Positions 1-13,602 of a DNA stretch of 64,000 nucleotides are shown piece by piece (positions within the stretch are counted from its first letter, which is position 1; every line of letters starts with the position of its first letter). The notes under the pieces were generated by a model that was given only the letters and a program-made list of their open reading frames with translations, searched no databases and was not told the DNA's origin. Source of the DNA: Cladopsammia gracilis (taxonomy: Eukaryota > Cnidaria > Anthozoa > Scleractinia > Dendrophylliidae); contig JAJGOT010000039.1 of assembly GCA_022457155.1 (NCBI GenBank), positions 281,001 through 345,000 of the forward strand, written 5' to 3'. The translations under genes were made by a program, and so were the position numbers.

Positions 1-448
1 TATGAAACAATAGATCTTACCAAGAGATTTCTCTTGATCTTACTGAACAAGTAACGCAAGTAGTCAAAGGCCTGGGTCAAGGACTTTCATCAGGAAAAAT
101 GGTTTATTCGAGAAAGGGAATGAAACTTAATCAAAATTTGGCGCATAGAAAGGCGTTATGATCCTTTACTATTCGGGAGAAATTTTCATTCACGCCTTTC
201 TTCGCGTAGTGAATTATGTCAATGAAAACTGATAATTCGTCCATTCCAGTACTCCTGACGACACCAAAAGAGCTGAATGGTGAAATTCGCGGGAGGAATC
301 TTAATCGGAAACCTACATTCAAAGAAATGAATCAACCAAATTAAATGTTTAATCCTTATGAGATCGACCTGATGCAGTGAAAGCTTTGATTGGTCGAAAA
401 ATAAATCGAGTTCGTTCGTTGTTGTTTATTGTTGTTAGTGTTATAGTA
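1..448. other. No gene recognised
   Basis: I see no coding exon, RNA gene or clear repeat in this stretch. Short open frames here lack recognisable motifs. Confidence 0.4.
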
Positions 449-572
449 AGGCCCAGTTCAAACGTCGAACTTCACATGTGCCGAACCTAATGCAAATTAG
501 CAAGAACAATAGATTTTGCTCATTTGCATTAGGTTCGGCACATGTGAAGTTCGACGTTTGAACTGGGGCCTA
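449..572. repeat. Fold-back MITE-like hairpin
   Basis: Two arms of about 50 bp are near-perfect reverse complements, separated by a loop of about 24 bp. Each outer end reads AGGCCC(C)AGTTCAAACG into the element. The size and symmetry suggest a MITE or a hairpin insertion. I see no obvious target duplication. Confidence 0.75.
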
Positions 573-1211
573 ACTCTTAAAAAGAAATAATTAAGGAGAG
601 CTAAAAAGTAGGTCCGTCTTTGTTTTTCAGCTGTTCTCGCTCCCCCTCCTTCCCCCCCCCCCCCCCCCCCCCCCCATGATCACTCTATGGAAACGCGGGG
701 GATGGGTGGAGGGGAGAGGAAGCTTATAACCGTGTAAGCTTGTAACTGGTATTCTACGGCATAGAAAAATAACCAGTACCATTGACGGTTCCTGCATTAG
801 AGGTTTCATTTCAATGGTGACACCACAGAATTTCGTCCAGACTCTAAAGTTAGAACTACATTAGTTTATTTAAGTCCCCCCACACCCAAAAAGAAGAAAA
901 CCTCCTTTTTAACTCACGTCTATGGTGGTGAACATCAGTATTTAGCTTGCTTGCGTTGGATCGTTCGCGAGAATGTTCGCGTGAGGACAAGGTTTTGGCG
1001 GCCGGAACCGCAATGACGAGTAGCCATAAGCCAAAGTCCTCGTTCCATAAAGTCCTCGCGGGTTCACCGCGCTTCGCCGCTTGTATTTGCAGCCCCGCGA
1101 CCAAAATAACATTATGCTTTCAAGCAAACAAAACCGTAGCTACGCAGTAGCAATTTTATCCAGATTTTCTGATTGCGTTTGGATAATGGTCGTGTAAAGT
1201 TACATTTCAAA
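573..1211. other. DENR 3' flank with poly-C tract; no gene seen
   Basis: This holds a run of about 25 C around 651-675 and otherwise unassigned sequence. The open frames at 856-1150 overlap on both strands and show no domain. Confidence 0.4.
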
Positions 1212-1217
1212 TTTATT
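1212..1217 (-). promoter_or_regulatory. Candidate polyadenylation signal AATAAA for DENR
   Basis: On the minus strand AATAAA lies about 55 bp after the DENR stop codon at 1271-1273. This is a normal place for a poly(A) signal. Confidence 0.5.
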
Positions 1218-1270
1218 TTTGTTCTCTTTACATTACAAAGAAATTTACGAGTATTTTTTACAGTATATTA

Positions 1271-4200
1271 TCATCTTTTCTGGTCCCCGAGATCATCTAT
1301 GCTGTCATCGTCAATCTAAAGTAACAAAAAAAAAGAAAAGTTTGTTAAACAATTATACAATAGTACAATAAGACTTAACAGTCATTTTTTGTACCCTGGA
1401 TGCCTTGGTCGGCCCTGACTGCTCATGACAAGCGTGCTGCGAGAAAACCTGTGCTACCCATGGTACATTTCTGCTGTTGTTTTTCTTTCGTTAATGTAAA
1501 TCCTATAATGGTGTCAGCCGTATACAGTAATATGGCATAGCCTGCGCGTACATGTTTCCTTTTCTGACAAAGAAGAGGAAATAGGGGACAAGTCTGCAGC
1601 AGGTTACAATGGCACGGAATTTTAAATGAAAAATGGCGTTCAGAAAACTTCTTAAATGACAATATATATTTTTTGCAAACACAACAGATTACTTGTTTCT
1701 TATTTTGTCATAACACAAGGAAAGAATCTGTGGTAAATGGAGGCAATAAGGGCAAGTTAAGACAAACATAAACACCTCTGGCCACTTTTCTGGAATAAAA
1801 TCCAGCAGATCGTCCAAAACATCTCCCTGGATAACAATTTCATCAGGGCCTGTCACTGATGACCCGCACGAGTATTTCTGAGCAAAGATCTTGGCAGCCT
1901 TTTTCAGGTCAATATCTAACAAGAGCAACACAAATTTGTGCATGATCAAACATACAGTAACATTAGTTCTACGGTATGCTCACTACAAAGTGACTGTCTA
2001 ATTGGTCCAACTGAATGAGTCTGACTAGCTGTCTGACTGACTGGTCCAACTGAAGTCTGACTAGCTGTCTGACTGGTCCAACTGACTGACTCTCTGACTA
2101 GCTGTCTGACTGGTCCAACTGACTGACTGACTGGTTGTCCAACTGGTCCAATTGACTGACTCTCTGCCTAGCTGTCTGACTGGTCCAACTGACTGACTCT
2201 GACTAGCTGTCTGACTGGTCCAACTGACTGACTCTCGGACTAGCTGTCTGACTGGTCCAACTGATCTGACTAACTGACTGGCTGTCTGACTGGTCCAACT
2301 GATCTGACTAACTGACTGGCTGTCTGACTGGTCCAACTGATCTGACTAACTGACTGGCTGTCTGACTGGTCCAACTGATCTGACTAACTGACTAGCTGTC
2401 TGACTGTCTGTAGGATAGAGCTAAACAAAATCCATAATACATTTTACTTACCAAATGTACCCAGTCCAGTTACAACAGTCACATACTTTTTCTTGTTCCT
2501 CTGTGCTCTTGAAAGTGCAACCTTTTTTGCTACACTCTTAACAAAAAAAAAAGGTCCATGGATTTAACAACACAGTGTTATTGCTCAGACATACATCTGC
2601 CGGTGCAAATATGGGAATAAAATTTACGGACCAAGCAGCCGATGATAGAGAATATGGGGTCCGCTTAATGCAGGTTTCAATGTACATGAAAAGCACATCC
2701 ACATGCACAAGGAATTTGGTCAAGAAAAATCTGGAATTTTTTTCTTCTGTGGAACATCCCCCCATCCCTTATAAACACCAACACTCCCCTTCCCCCACCC
2801 ACAAAAAAAAATTAAACGTGTATATGCTGAATAGTAAATTATGTTATGGATGTGATTCAGGGCCAATTGTACAGGATCATACCATCACATAATATCACAA
2901 ATCCTGATTCATTCACCATTGGGTGAAGCAACATTTCTAGTCTTACAAAACAAGATGGTGTCAGACACTAGGCAGTGGAACTGCTGACCTTCAGAGTGAA
3001 AGTCTGACACACTAACCAAAACCCCTACTGTGCATGCTGCTTCCCCAGTATTTTACAATTACCTTTTTCTTGGGAACTCTCACAACTCCTTTGCCACCTA
3101 CAAAGCAAAACACAATCAATATAAATGCACATGTACACACAGTGCAAGTGCATTATACAAAAGTCATGAATGCATTTACCTTACTCACCTTTTAACAGTG
3201 GGGCAAAGTTTCATTTGATTGGTCGATCGTTGGATCGGCTGTTAACATTAAGCCTGCGATATGTAATGGTCACCTGCCTCACCCAAGGGGATGGCATTGG
3301 AGGGAGGAGAAGGTGGGGAAATGGATGTAGGGGGTGGAAAGGGGGATCAATGAAGTGAAACGTCTAGCAGAGGAGAAGGTGGGAACATTTCATGTTGATG
3401 AGTTGGCTCATTGGAGCCTTTGATCCTACTGCAAACAAGAGTAAGTAAACGACCAGCCAGAGAATAGATTGAAAATATTGCAAACATCTGTAATTATCGC
3501 ACTGCGGTAGTTTTTGAGAAAAGTGCTTTGTTGAAGGTATTTATTAGTACAAATTCCATGTACACTTTACATGTAGTATGTGTTCAAATGCACTCTAATT
3601 GCTATGTTATCTGAGGGATGAATTGGATGTCAGCAAGTAAATAAGATATAAACCACATTAATGGGAGGACTATATCTGCTACTCTTTTTGGAAAGTTGTG
3701 TGGGTTCTTTAGCTGTATAATTATACCTAACAGGACAAAACAGGGACTACATGTAACTTGCAATTTAGGGTGTTAACTTACCTCTGGTCTGCTTCTTTTT
3801 TGCTCCACCTTCACCGACATCGACTTCAGCTAACTGTTCTGCAGCTAAAATCAAAATAATTGTGATACATTAATATGAGAATTGAAGGAAATTGCCCTCC
3901 ACAATAAGACTTACCAGTATACAAAATAAAACACAAACATATCAGGGCATGAAACAAATTTTGATTCCAGCTTGCCCTTTGGACAAGCAACTCTCAAATT
4001 TTGCTTGCCCAAGGTAATTATGTGCCTGCCAAAGTTTACTTTTTACTCATGCGAGGAGCAGCATGAGTTAAGGTTTGCCCTTAGTTTCAAAATTCTGTTG
4101 CATCACCCACCCTGTGCTTCTGCTTTTCCCCCGGTCAACACTGTTCCTAGTTGACTTCCGGTTTTCAGGAATGACGTAATCAGTAATGCCACAAAAACCA

Positions 4201-7200
4201 TGACAGAAGCGTCACACTGTCACGCTGCCAACCCCCAACCCACACTACACTAATATTAATCTTCAAATTACATATTTAAAAGGTTCCGACGAATCGCTGG
4301 TTTCCTTGTGGTAGCCTTCTTTATAAAAGCAATTAAAATAAACAAGAGGCTACACTATAACCTATACTCATGTGCTCATATTTTATGGTTGTGTGACACA
4401 CTAAAGAACATGCTAAGACATGTTTTCTGTACTCGCTGTGAATATTTACAGCCATGCTCCGTCTCGCGTGACCAGTAATCACAAGACTGAAATGAACATT
4501 TGAATATTTCTTTGTAACGTCCGAGATTTGAATGAAACCTTGAAGATCTCCCTGGAAAACACTTTGAAAGTCACGAATTAACCAAAAAATAACTTCGCTA
4601 CACGCATAAAAAGACAAATATTGTTCGGATATGTAACATTTCAATTAAAATTATATTTTGTTGCTTTTTGTTTCCGAAAATGCGGTAAAATTCTGATGGG
4701 AATTCCGAATCTCTGAATGAATTTACAAAGCCGACGCGTAAACTTGAACAATCCATTCAAATTTTCAAAAATACTGGTCACGCGTGACGGAGCATGGCTG
4801 TAATTTATTGATTCCCGATCAAATCCACACTCGTCTAATATTTCCCAAACCGTGACTGCTATCTGTTACATTTAAAAAGACTACTTTTAAAAACAATGAA
4901 ATCATTAAACGACTGTTAGCAAATCTCAAGAACAGAATTACGTGACCATCTGTTAGAGTGCACAAGAACATTAACTAGTATGACTAATTTTCAAATAAAA
5001 TACACCAGTTGTGTATCAAAAAATTGCCCAAGAAATTGATTTGGAAATGAAAATTGGAAAACATACACAGCCATCTTTGCATAAGGCGACACGTGTGAAG
5101 TTAGAACTATAAAATTAAGTCTTGTTTTGTTTACATAATATCAGATATCATTACGACTGAATTTGAGTACGTTTTAAACATTTCTCCAAAACTAACAAGA
5201 ACACAAAGAAAAAGTCAATCACAAATTGATTTCTTTTACGGTAAAGTCCCTTGGCTTGACTTGGCTGCTTGAAAATTCTTTAAAACTCAGCTTCTTCGAA
5301 AGAAACATTGCCCCACATTGATAAAAACGTATGAAGTTCCTCAAAGCAAGATTTTGTCGCTTAAAGCTCTCCTTTTTCTCCACTACAGCGGCTTCTGAGT
5401 ATTCTTTAAAGCTTTCTCTTTTCATTTTGAATATTTTAAATGTGTGTTATTTCTCCGATAAGACAAAACTATGGTTTTGAAAACCAAGCACATGCTGAGC
5501 GAGGCAGCCATTTTTGTAGAATTTGTATGTGACCTGACGACCCGGTTAATAATAAAATATGCGTGTATAAATTTGCATGCAAAACCGTGACAAAAAAAAT
5601 GAAAATAAATAAAAACGAAGGGCATTTTTTAACTCATTGCACTTTGTGCATGAGTGAAAACATGGTTTACACGATTACGCAAATATGTGGAAGGGATAAT
5701 GTTTCTTACGCATGCGCATGACATACATTTTAAGTAATATTTGGTCTTATTGGTATATAAGTCAATCCTGTATTTCTCCCATCGAGGTGAACATTGCTTT
5801 TAAACACAGCATACAACTTCACGCCAAATTTGTTGAGATTCTGTAGAAATAAGAGCTATTTTTAATTAGAGCTCTTCCACGGCTTAATAGCAAAACATTG
5901 ATCTCTCATGCTTGTAAGCATATGGTCAATTTATTTCACATTTTATTGCCAATTCTTTACAATGCCTGTGTAGCAGCAGTCCTCACTGCCTGTAGTGAGC
6001 AATTTCAAGACTTTTTAAAGAATGAACAATAGAAACACACGGAAAAACGGCGTCGTTTATACTTATCAGATTAAAATAAATTTAGACATCGGGACTGGAC
6101 TTTTGTGGATTATGGACTGTGGAATGCGTGGCATATTAATGTCAATTTTTACTGATTTCATTGCTTTTAAAAGTAGTCTTTTCAAATGTAACAGAAACAA
6201 TTCACGGTTTGGGAAGTATTAAACAAGTGCGGATTTGATAGGGAATCAATAAATTAAATATTCAAAGGGAGCAGAGAAAAATTGGTAGCTTCAATCAACA
6301 TGTCTTAGCATCTCAAGTGCATGGAGCCTCTTGTTAGTTTTAAAATCATTATTTAGTCAGCGGATGGCTTGCTGGGGCCTTGCCCATCGGTCAAGTAAGT
6401 AGAAAAAGTTACTTGTCCCACAGGAAAATCTATTTGTCCCAGATGATGGGACAGGACTTTTTTCAAGCCCTGATAGACTCATGTTCAACTTACTGTGGTC
6501 GTCAAATACACAATTACCTTGATTTATAAGGGCTTCATAAGCATCAGGGATATTTGATTTTAGCCATTCTTTACATTTTTCATACTCCATAGTGTACTCA
6601 CAGTACTAACAAATAAAATAAACAATTGTATGAGATAAAGAGCAATGTACATGTGTCACAATGTCACAACAGGCCTTCTGAAAGGGTGTGGGGGGAGGGA
6701 GGAGGAAAGAAAGGAAATATCCACAGCTGATTCCCAGGGGGGGAGGGGGGTACTCTCATATATACCCTGTAAGCTATATGGGTATGTGCTGCTGTGAAGG
6801 GTAGGGTTTTCAAGCAGTCAAGTTTTGGGATACAGGGCTAGAAATTAACACTTGCAAACTTGCATTTTGCGAGTGGTTTTTGGAAGATGCGAGTCAAAAA
6901 AATATCCCGAAGCAAACATTTGTGAGTAAGTATTTCTCTAATAAAATTTGGAGTGAACGCTCTTGGAGAAGGTTGTGGTGTTTTGTGTTAGCCACTTGCC
7001 AGCGGCTTTACAAGGGAAGCTGTGCACACTTTATCTGTGTATTCACATTTTGTTGGAATCAGCAATGCGACAGAAGAGAACAAATTTCACACTTTGTGGG
7101 TCGCTTTTGTTAAAGATGTCTAAAATAACCGCTTTTTTGAAGAGGCCCTCAACCTCTTAAGACTACCGGTAACGTGACCGATGATGACAACGTCTTGCCC

Positions 7201-9144
7201 AACAACCCTGAGCCGCCAAAGAAAAACAAGACAATGGCAAAGGAGACTACAAAATTAACAGTATACTATAAACTTTTGTTCTTAAGCCATCGTCACTTGA
7301 TAAGAAATAAATATCAACGTCAGCAGTGAGAAGCTAATGCTTTATTAGCTGTAGCTTCTTAGGACTGGCAGTCCGTACTATTAAATTACTGTTAAGATTG
7401 TTTTTCTTAATCTTGGTTCCAGACCCCAATTTTGAACTATATAAACAGTTTTCAAACTCTGTAACAGTTACTTTTGAAAATGTATGTCGCTTAGCATACG
7501 AAACATCAAGTTTTTATAAAAATGTGTTGGTTTACCACGTTTATCACCGCTGTTTGTGTTTTTTCTTAACAGTATACCATTTAAGTATTTTTTTTCTTAT
7601 TTTCAGAGTCATCAAAGGCAAAAACGACTGCAAAAAAATAGCTAGTGACCTTACTAGTTTTGCTAGTAGAAAAAAATCTTACAAGCAAAACGTTGCTAGC
7701 GGCCGACTAAAAAATTAAGTTCCATCCCTGGGATAGGGTATAGAAATCAGAGAGTTTTGGTCTAGAATAGGGTTTCATTTACCGGGAAACTGATTGCTGG
7801 TACCGTAGAGTTTGAAAGTAGCAGCCCATCGATACTATCGGAATAAGCAAGCGTAAGGGACTGCAACTTTCAAATAGCCGTTACTTTCTGGTACCTTAAA
7901 TATGTGAATAATTGAAAAAACAAATGATTATAAACACAACCGCGGAATAAACGTCATGTCACTTTAATTCTCTCTTTCTCATGATTCTTTGGCATTCCTC
8001 AACATTCTTGTACAGTAAAACGCTAAGCTATTCCATCTGAATGGAGATGTCAGATTCAGACGTCAGACACCTCAGTATGGTATTATTTATTGGACATTAC
8101 TTTCGTGGGGCTGTTACTTTTGGGTAGACTGTCACTTTTGGGTGGAGCATTACTTTCGAGAATAACGAGAAAGATCTGAAAATTAATGTTACTTTCGGAG
8201 GCCGTTACTTTCGGAACTCTACGGTATAAGGAATTAAGTAGTATAGTAATTGAAACACGGAAGAGAAAGAGCCTTCCCTTAATGGAAATAAAATCATTGC
8301 AGCAATACTGTTCACTGATAGTTTTCCATTAAAAACACTAATATTGATACAGTTCTAAAAGTAGCAAGTCTGGGATAGGGTAGGGATTGGGACATTCCAT
8401 TTAATGTCTGCACCCCTCCTATTGAGGGGTAGGGAAATACTAGGGGGAGGGGGTTTCAAGAGTAATTTCCTAAGGGGTAGCTATGTTGGTAACTTATTAT
8501 CAATCAAAAACATCTTCCTTTTCCTGAAGGGGGAAATGTGTTGGCACTTTGATCTTTTTTTTTTTCCTAAGGGGTAAAATTCATAATTACCCCACAATAG
8601 GAGGGGGGGTGGATATTAATGGAATGGCCCATTTTCGGTGTCTAGTCTAGTATAGGGTTGTAAAATCAGCTTAACATGGTCTGGTATAGGGTAAGGGTTT
8701 CAGTCCCCCCCCCCCCCGGAGCTGATCCAAGCATAAGCAAAAGCGCGAGCATAAGCATAGGAATCAATCTAAGCTCATATATGTCAGTGTTCATATTCAA
8801 TTGACGTAAACCAAATTCTTATGCTTCCACTAACGCTTAGCCTTATGTCAGTAGTGAAAACCAGGCTTACACGAATAAGGAAAAAAAGAAATAGAGTGAC
8901 AATAGTAACCTGACGTACCTCTAGTGGTAGACTACAAACTGACAAGACATCAATCACATCGGCGAAACAGAGACAAAATAAAAAGAAAAACACTCGTTAA
9001 AGTTTTGCTATTTTTACCAAATAAACGCTAAGTTGGGAAAACAAAATTATCTTTTTTACCTCCACAGTATTGAACTTCGAGTGGATAATCGATTTTTTCT
9101 GCCGGAATTTCTGTCGCAACTTCGTGGTCAGCTTCTTCCGCCAT
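1271..9144 (-). CDS. DENR: Density-regulated protein (DENR), eight exons
   Basis: DENR pairs with MCTS1 on the 40S subunit, removes deacylated tRNA after termination and supports re-initiation downstream of short uORFs. Coding exons read on the minus strand are 9060-9144, 8919-8938, 6518-6605, 3782-3844, 3063-3097, 2452-2536, 1776-1915 and 1271-1315. Each has GT and AG borders and the phases fit, giving 561 nt or 186 aa plus stop; human DENR is 198 aa. The N-terminus has [10 protein letters not shown], then VCSLPLE and [14 protein letters not shown], matching the conserved cysteine cluster. A basic linker follows ([15 protein letters not shown]). The C-terminal SUI1 domain has [16 protein letters not shown] and EKWPE, and the protein ends [13 protein letters not shown]. 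The start is the ATG at 9142-9144. Exon 2 is only 20 nt. The introns carry MITEs and a minisatellite. The identification is firm; the exact exon 5/6 junction is less certain. Confidence 0.93.
2000..2412. repeat. Minisatellite in a DENR intron
   Basis: Tandem variants of a roughly 38-bp unit contain GTCCAACTGA, CTGACTAACTGACTGG and CTGTCTGACTG. Units differ by small deletions. The open frame across it is low-complexity and I do not treat it as a gene. Confidence 0.85.
4447..4804. repeat. MITE with about 25-bp terminal inverted repeats, in a DENR intron
   Basis: The left end TTTACAGCCATGCTCCGTC and the right end GACGGAGCATGGCTGTAA are inverted copies about 355 bp apart. A TA at each border fits a TA target duplication. 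No coding capacity is seen. Confidence 0.65.
6728..6838. repeat. Dispersed G-rich repeat fragment in a DENR intron
   Basis: A GGGGGGTACTC core is followed by text related to GGTATGTGCTGC and AGGGTAGGGTTTT. A similar block occurs at 53714-53830, so this is an interspersed family. The superfamily is unknown. Confidence 0.5.
7801..8225. repeat. MITE with TACCGTAGAGTT termini, in a DENR intron
   Basis: The left terminus TACCGTAGAGTTTGAAAGTA is mirrored on the right by TACTTTCGGAACTCTACGGTA. The element is about 425 bp and lacks an ORF. The TA at the borders suggests a Tc1/mariner-type origin, which is an inference. Confidence 0.65.
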
Positions 9145-9758
9145 TTTGATTCTTCGAGATTTTGAAGAAGTGCCGCTGTGCAAGACGCTTGCAGATGCAG
9201 GTACTGTAATGTGCGCAAAAAAATCTAGCAAACTGTCACCGAGGCAAAAAGCTCTCACATTGCTCACAAAGATTGTCAAACGGCGAAGCGATGACGTTTC
9301 CCAATTTGGGTCTGTGATTCTGTAAAATTGAGCCATAATCCGGCCAGAATGATCGCTCGTTCGCGCCCGGTTTTTAGCTGCTCTCCGGCGCTCACTCACT
9401 AACCCAACAAATCTCCGGAATTTTAAAAAAATCGCTCCCCATATTCACTGTAAACTTCACCTCTTTTATGCGGTCACCTCTATTAAGGTCATTAAGCGGT
9501 CAGTTGGCTATTTCTCGATGGTATTTCGGCTGGCCAAACCAACCTTCTTCAGGTATAATAAGGAAAATTTACATTGGTTTATGTGTTTATGAATGCGCCA
9601 TAAGGGAAATAACGCACACTGTTCGCAACAATGTCAACAATTTACCTCCCAGTTGGTTTGGTTGGCAACCCGTTAGAAGCGGGTTTCAAGTAGTTTCAAG
9701 AATCCACGTGCTTCGCGAGCGCTCTAGGAGCTTTTTATCCGATGATGAATTTACTTTT

Positions 9759-9926
9759 CAGGGGCGGATCCAGGATTTTTCTTAGGAGGGGGTGCACCTC
9801 TAGGGAATGACGTAACCACGTTTTTTTCTTTTCTTTGCATAATACCAGTTATATTAGAAAGAAGCAGGTCATCTCAGGGGGGGGGGTGCGCACCCACTGC
9901 ACCCCCCCCCCCCCTAGAACCGCCCC
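9759..9926. repeat. hAT-type MITE with 8-bp target duplication
   Basis: The ends read CAGGGGCGGATCCAGG on the left and, inverted, GAACCGCCCC on the right. The flanks are direct copies of TTACTTTT (9751-9758 and 9927-9934). An 8-bp duplication and CAGGGG ends are hAT hallmarks. It lies about 600 bp upstream of DENR and has no ORF. Confidence 0.75.
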
Positions 9927-10649
9927 TTACTTTTAAAGTTCACTCCGGTTGATACCAAGTTTTAACTTTTTACTTCCCCACCGACTTACCACACGTTTCC
10001 TTTAGAAAATGTGATTAGTCTGCCCCAGTCATTTGTGCTGTGGGTAGTGAAGGATAGGGGAACGCGCGCTGGTGGAATCCCAGGCTCAAACATATCCAAA
10101 CATCCCCAAAAATCTCCCAAAAATTTACAGAACATCCCATAACATAGAATCATGAGATGAGCAGAGAAAGTTTGGATTGCTTGAAACGTGAACGAGATAT
10201 TTCCATAAAAGCAATGTTAAAAAAATAGCATTCGGGTTGACCCTCGCCTTAACAAATAGTCAAAACATGGTCAAAACATAGGGAGGAATAGACCATTTCT
10301 GAGTAAAATCCGCCATTTTGGAAATTTGGGCAAACAGGTCGTGAAATGCAGTGTTTGTATGGGAAAAAACGGAAATCGGGTGAATGAGCTTTCCTGTTGA
10401 AAGATTGTAATTATTATTATTATTAAATAATTTTTGGTCAAATTAAGAATTTGAGAAATTTGAGCTATGTACCTAGGCTTCAAAGCGTGTAATTGCGTTT
10501 TAACTTTTCCATACATTTGTCTATAAAAAGTTTCCGCGGATTTTCACAGTTCAAGAGACAAATTTCTATAATCAAAGAGCTCCAAGAGCCATCTCGTGAA
10601 TACGAAACAACGTAAGGTGAAGTTCACAGATCGGTTTTAATTTGAAGTC

Positions 10650-10920
10650 AAAGAATTGAAGAGTAAAACAGATTTAAAATGACCAAAACATCTTAGGGTG
10701 ACATAAATATGCATTGTGTGAAACAAGACTGTCTAGACAACTGAATGACGCGTTACACTGGGGAATTAAAAAAAGTTTAATATATAATGCAATCATTTTT
10801 TAACACGTAATACACTGGGGAATTAAAAACGTTTACAGATGATGGAACGAGTGAAAATTTGCATATCTGTCCCCGTGTACTGTATCTCGTTCAACGCTTC
10901 GCGTATTCACGAGATAAAAA
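10650..10920 (+). repeat. Dispersed repeat, copy 1
   Basis: The block contains tandem sub-units around ACACTGGGGAATTAAAAA and TTTTTAACACGTAAT, and ends near a CGTATTCACGAGAT motif. It matches 22110-22430 in inverse orientation. I found no coding capacity and the family is unidentified. Confidence 0.6.
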
Positions 10921-11865
10921 TTCAAACGCGATTGCACGCTTTGTAGAATACATAGGTGCATTTCTCAAATTTTACAAGAAAAATATTCAACAATTTTTCA
11001 GATATCAAATTTACGAGAAATTATTTGACATCGGATTCCTGTTTTCTTCCACAGAAACACTGTATATTGTGACCTGTTTTCGCAACTCCATTGACCATGC
11101 AATGTCGTCAAACCGTTGTTTATCCTGAGAGGACATGTAAACGAACTGAACTTTGTTGTTTTTTCCATGACAAAAACATTTTACTTGGAACAACTTGGCC
11201 TCAAAATCCAAGGAAATGAAGTTGAAGAAAGGCATCGAGTGCATTGAAGCTCATTGAGACTTTGGATTTCATAGACAAGAATATGAAGTAAACTTTCTTT
11301 CCACTTCATAATGAGCGTAATGAAATTCTAGCGTTTCGTGTCCTCTTTCGACTTGAATACGTTTGCCAGGTTACCAAAGTCCTCGAGTCCACAACCTTAC
11401 CAAGTTCTGCTCCAAACAATTGAGCTTTGACTAGCGTGGATTTTTTACCAATGGCAATGTTTGATTAGACAACTGTTTAGAAACGGCGAAAATTCGCCGA
11501 AAAAAGACACAGAAAGCCACAATCTTGCAAACCAAACCAGCTGATCTGAGCCCATCTTGAAACCAAAATCCAAATTTTTCCCGATGGTGGGGTGGGCGCA
11601 GGAAGCTCTCAATTCTTAATCAGTAGAATTGAGATATTGTCAAACTGGTGAAAGTTAAGTTTTTTGGAAGCCGTGTTTGTTTTCTGGCAATTAGATGAAA
11701 CCCTTGTTCAAAGGAAATGGAGACATTTCAACATGTTTTACCGAACAAAATACTCCAGAAATTTAGGAGTATTTTGGCAGCCTTGTAAAAGGGTTTCCAC
11801 GCCCGCTTACCCGCCCGCCCGCCCGCTCGCCCTAACCTACTTACTTTTCATCAGAATTGCTATAG
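10921..11865. other. No gene recognised
   Basis: Short frames at 11011-11244 and 11664-11930 lack domains or splice context. A small run of CCCG repeats lies near 11810. Nothing else is supported. Confidence 0.35.
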
Positions 11866-12405
11866 TGTTTTCACATGACGTCATAAAAAATAAAAAATCT
11901 AAAGTATACATCCTACAAAGCTGTTTCTAACATGGTATGTGGATACCAGTGTTATAATCTTTCACAAAAAGTTTCAGGTTTTAACGATGTTTCGTTTTCG
12001 ATTTATAAAGGTTGTAAATGTGTCACGCAATTCGTCACGCTATTTCAGATAAGCCGTGAAAATAAACAAAATTGAACTAGTTTAAAGTTATTAATGAATT
12101 ATAGATGCTTATAAGCCGATTTCATGCCTCTTATAGTGAGTACAATATTTTGTGATGAGATTTTTGGTGTTATTAAGACTTTAAAGCTGGCCGCCATGTT
12201 GGTGTCCTTGAGTGGGACACCAAGATGGCCGCTCCATACATTTCTTACTAAAAATGTCCATACTCATTCGCCTATAACTCGTGAATGAAATGCTCTTGCG
12301 CTTCAAAATTTGGCCTAGATGTGTAGTTTTAAACTCTCTACAATTCCATGAACATTTTAGAATCGAAAAATGCTTCTGAATTTTGATATGACGTCAGTGA
12401 AAAAA
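11866..12405. repeat. MITE-like element with TGACGTCA-bearing ends
   Basis: The left end has GTTTTCACATGACGTCAT, and inverted TGACGTCAGTGAAAA lies near 12389-12403. Its first 200 bp recur at 56275-56470. The internal text GCCGCCATGTTGGTGTCC is shared with the related insertion at 13709-13875. Confidence 0.55.
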
Positions 12406-13540
12406 TTCTATAGGCAAACGGCTTATTAAACTTTAGCCACTTTTTAGCCAATCACAAAGCTTACGTAGCAAAGCTAGTAATCAAATAAACTGCCAAATTA
12501 CTTTCGATACTGGATTGAAAACTGCTCTATTAATCCGATCAATCAATCAATCAATCAAGATCACTGTGGTAATGTACGTATACTGAGGCAGTGGACACGC
12601 GTCCTCCCGCCCTTGTCACCAGTTGTATTATGTTGCTTCTGTAAACATTCTTGCTTCCCGAACGCTTCGCCGGTGTATGAACACATCTGCGTTGTTTCAA
12701 CTCAGCTGCCTATCCTAAACAAATAATTTAGAAGGGGCAATGTCACCTATATTTAGTATCACTTTGAGAGATATCCCTAAAAGCACACTTTGATACCGAA
12801 TAATTTTGGAATTAATTTATTGTGATTTCCAACAAAATTTCGGACACATTTTCGCATATTATAATTACCTGAAAAGTGTACTTAAAATTAATAATCATCT
12901 TAAGAAGGCAATACACCTGAATTGGTGTGAAATTGTAAGGGTTTTAAAGAAGGGATAGAAGAAAGAAAATTATTTTTCAAACACCAAGAAACAGTTGATA
13001 GCAGCGACCAGCACCCCAGGTAGGTGGCAGACTGTTTTGGAGTCATCAACTAATTATTAACTTCATATTTTAATTTATTTAAACGCAATTTTATATTTCT
13101 TATTTTTCTTAATTTCGCAAATCTTCCCTCCCCATTACGTAACATTCATCTACAAACCCAGGATGGCATTTTTCAATTGCGTGAAACGTTAAAACCGATC
13201 TCAAGAAGCTAAAAATCACATGGAGTGAAAATGGAGTGAAACTCTAAACCTAACTTAAGTGAGCTGAGTATAACACAAACAAGTTCTCTGCTCCGGAAAT
13301 GTTCCTTGCTATTGGAACATGTCAAACAATTAATGAAAATCTTCCCCAAAGATGCCTTTTCACAGATTCCCCTTAATAATTATTTCTTTCTAATCTTTAT
13401 TGCTATATATCAGTCTACTTAACTATAAACTGTATTTTCCACGATGGAACTAGATTGAAACTTGAAAAAAAGTAAAGCTAATTTTTTTCCAGTTCTAAAA
13501 ATGGTTATCATGATCTGTTCGTCCTTCGAGAAATTGCTTG
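12406..13540. other. No gene recognised
   Basis: AT-rich sequence with a short (AATC)n run near 12538. No exon or RNA gene is visible. Confidence 0.35.
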
Positions 13541-13560
13541 ATGTTAATAATAATAATAAT

Positions 13561-13602
<42 letters not shown>

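Noticed and set aside
2061..2336. Open frame rich in QTASQ and SWTSQ
   Set aside because: Product of an intronic minisatellite in DENR.
6880..7160. Possible hAT-like transposase start ([11 protein letters not shown])
   Set aside because: Soon stopped and no zinc-finger or dimerisation motif is seen. It may be a worn element fragment in a DENR intron but is too weak to call.
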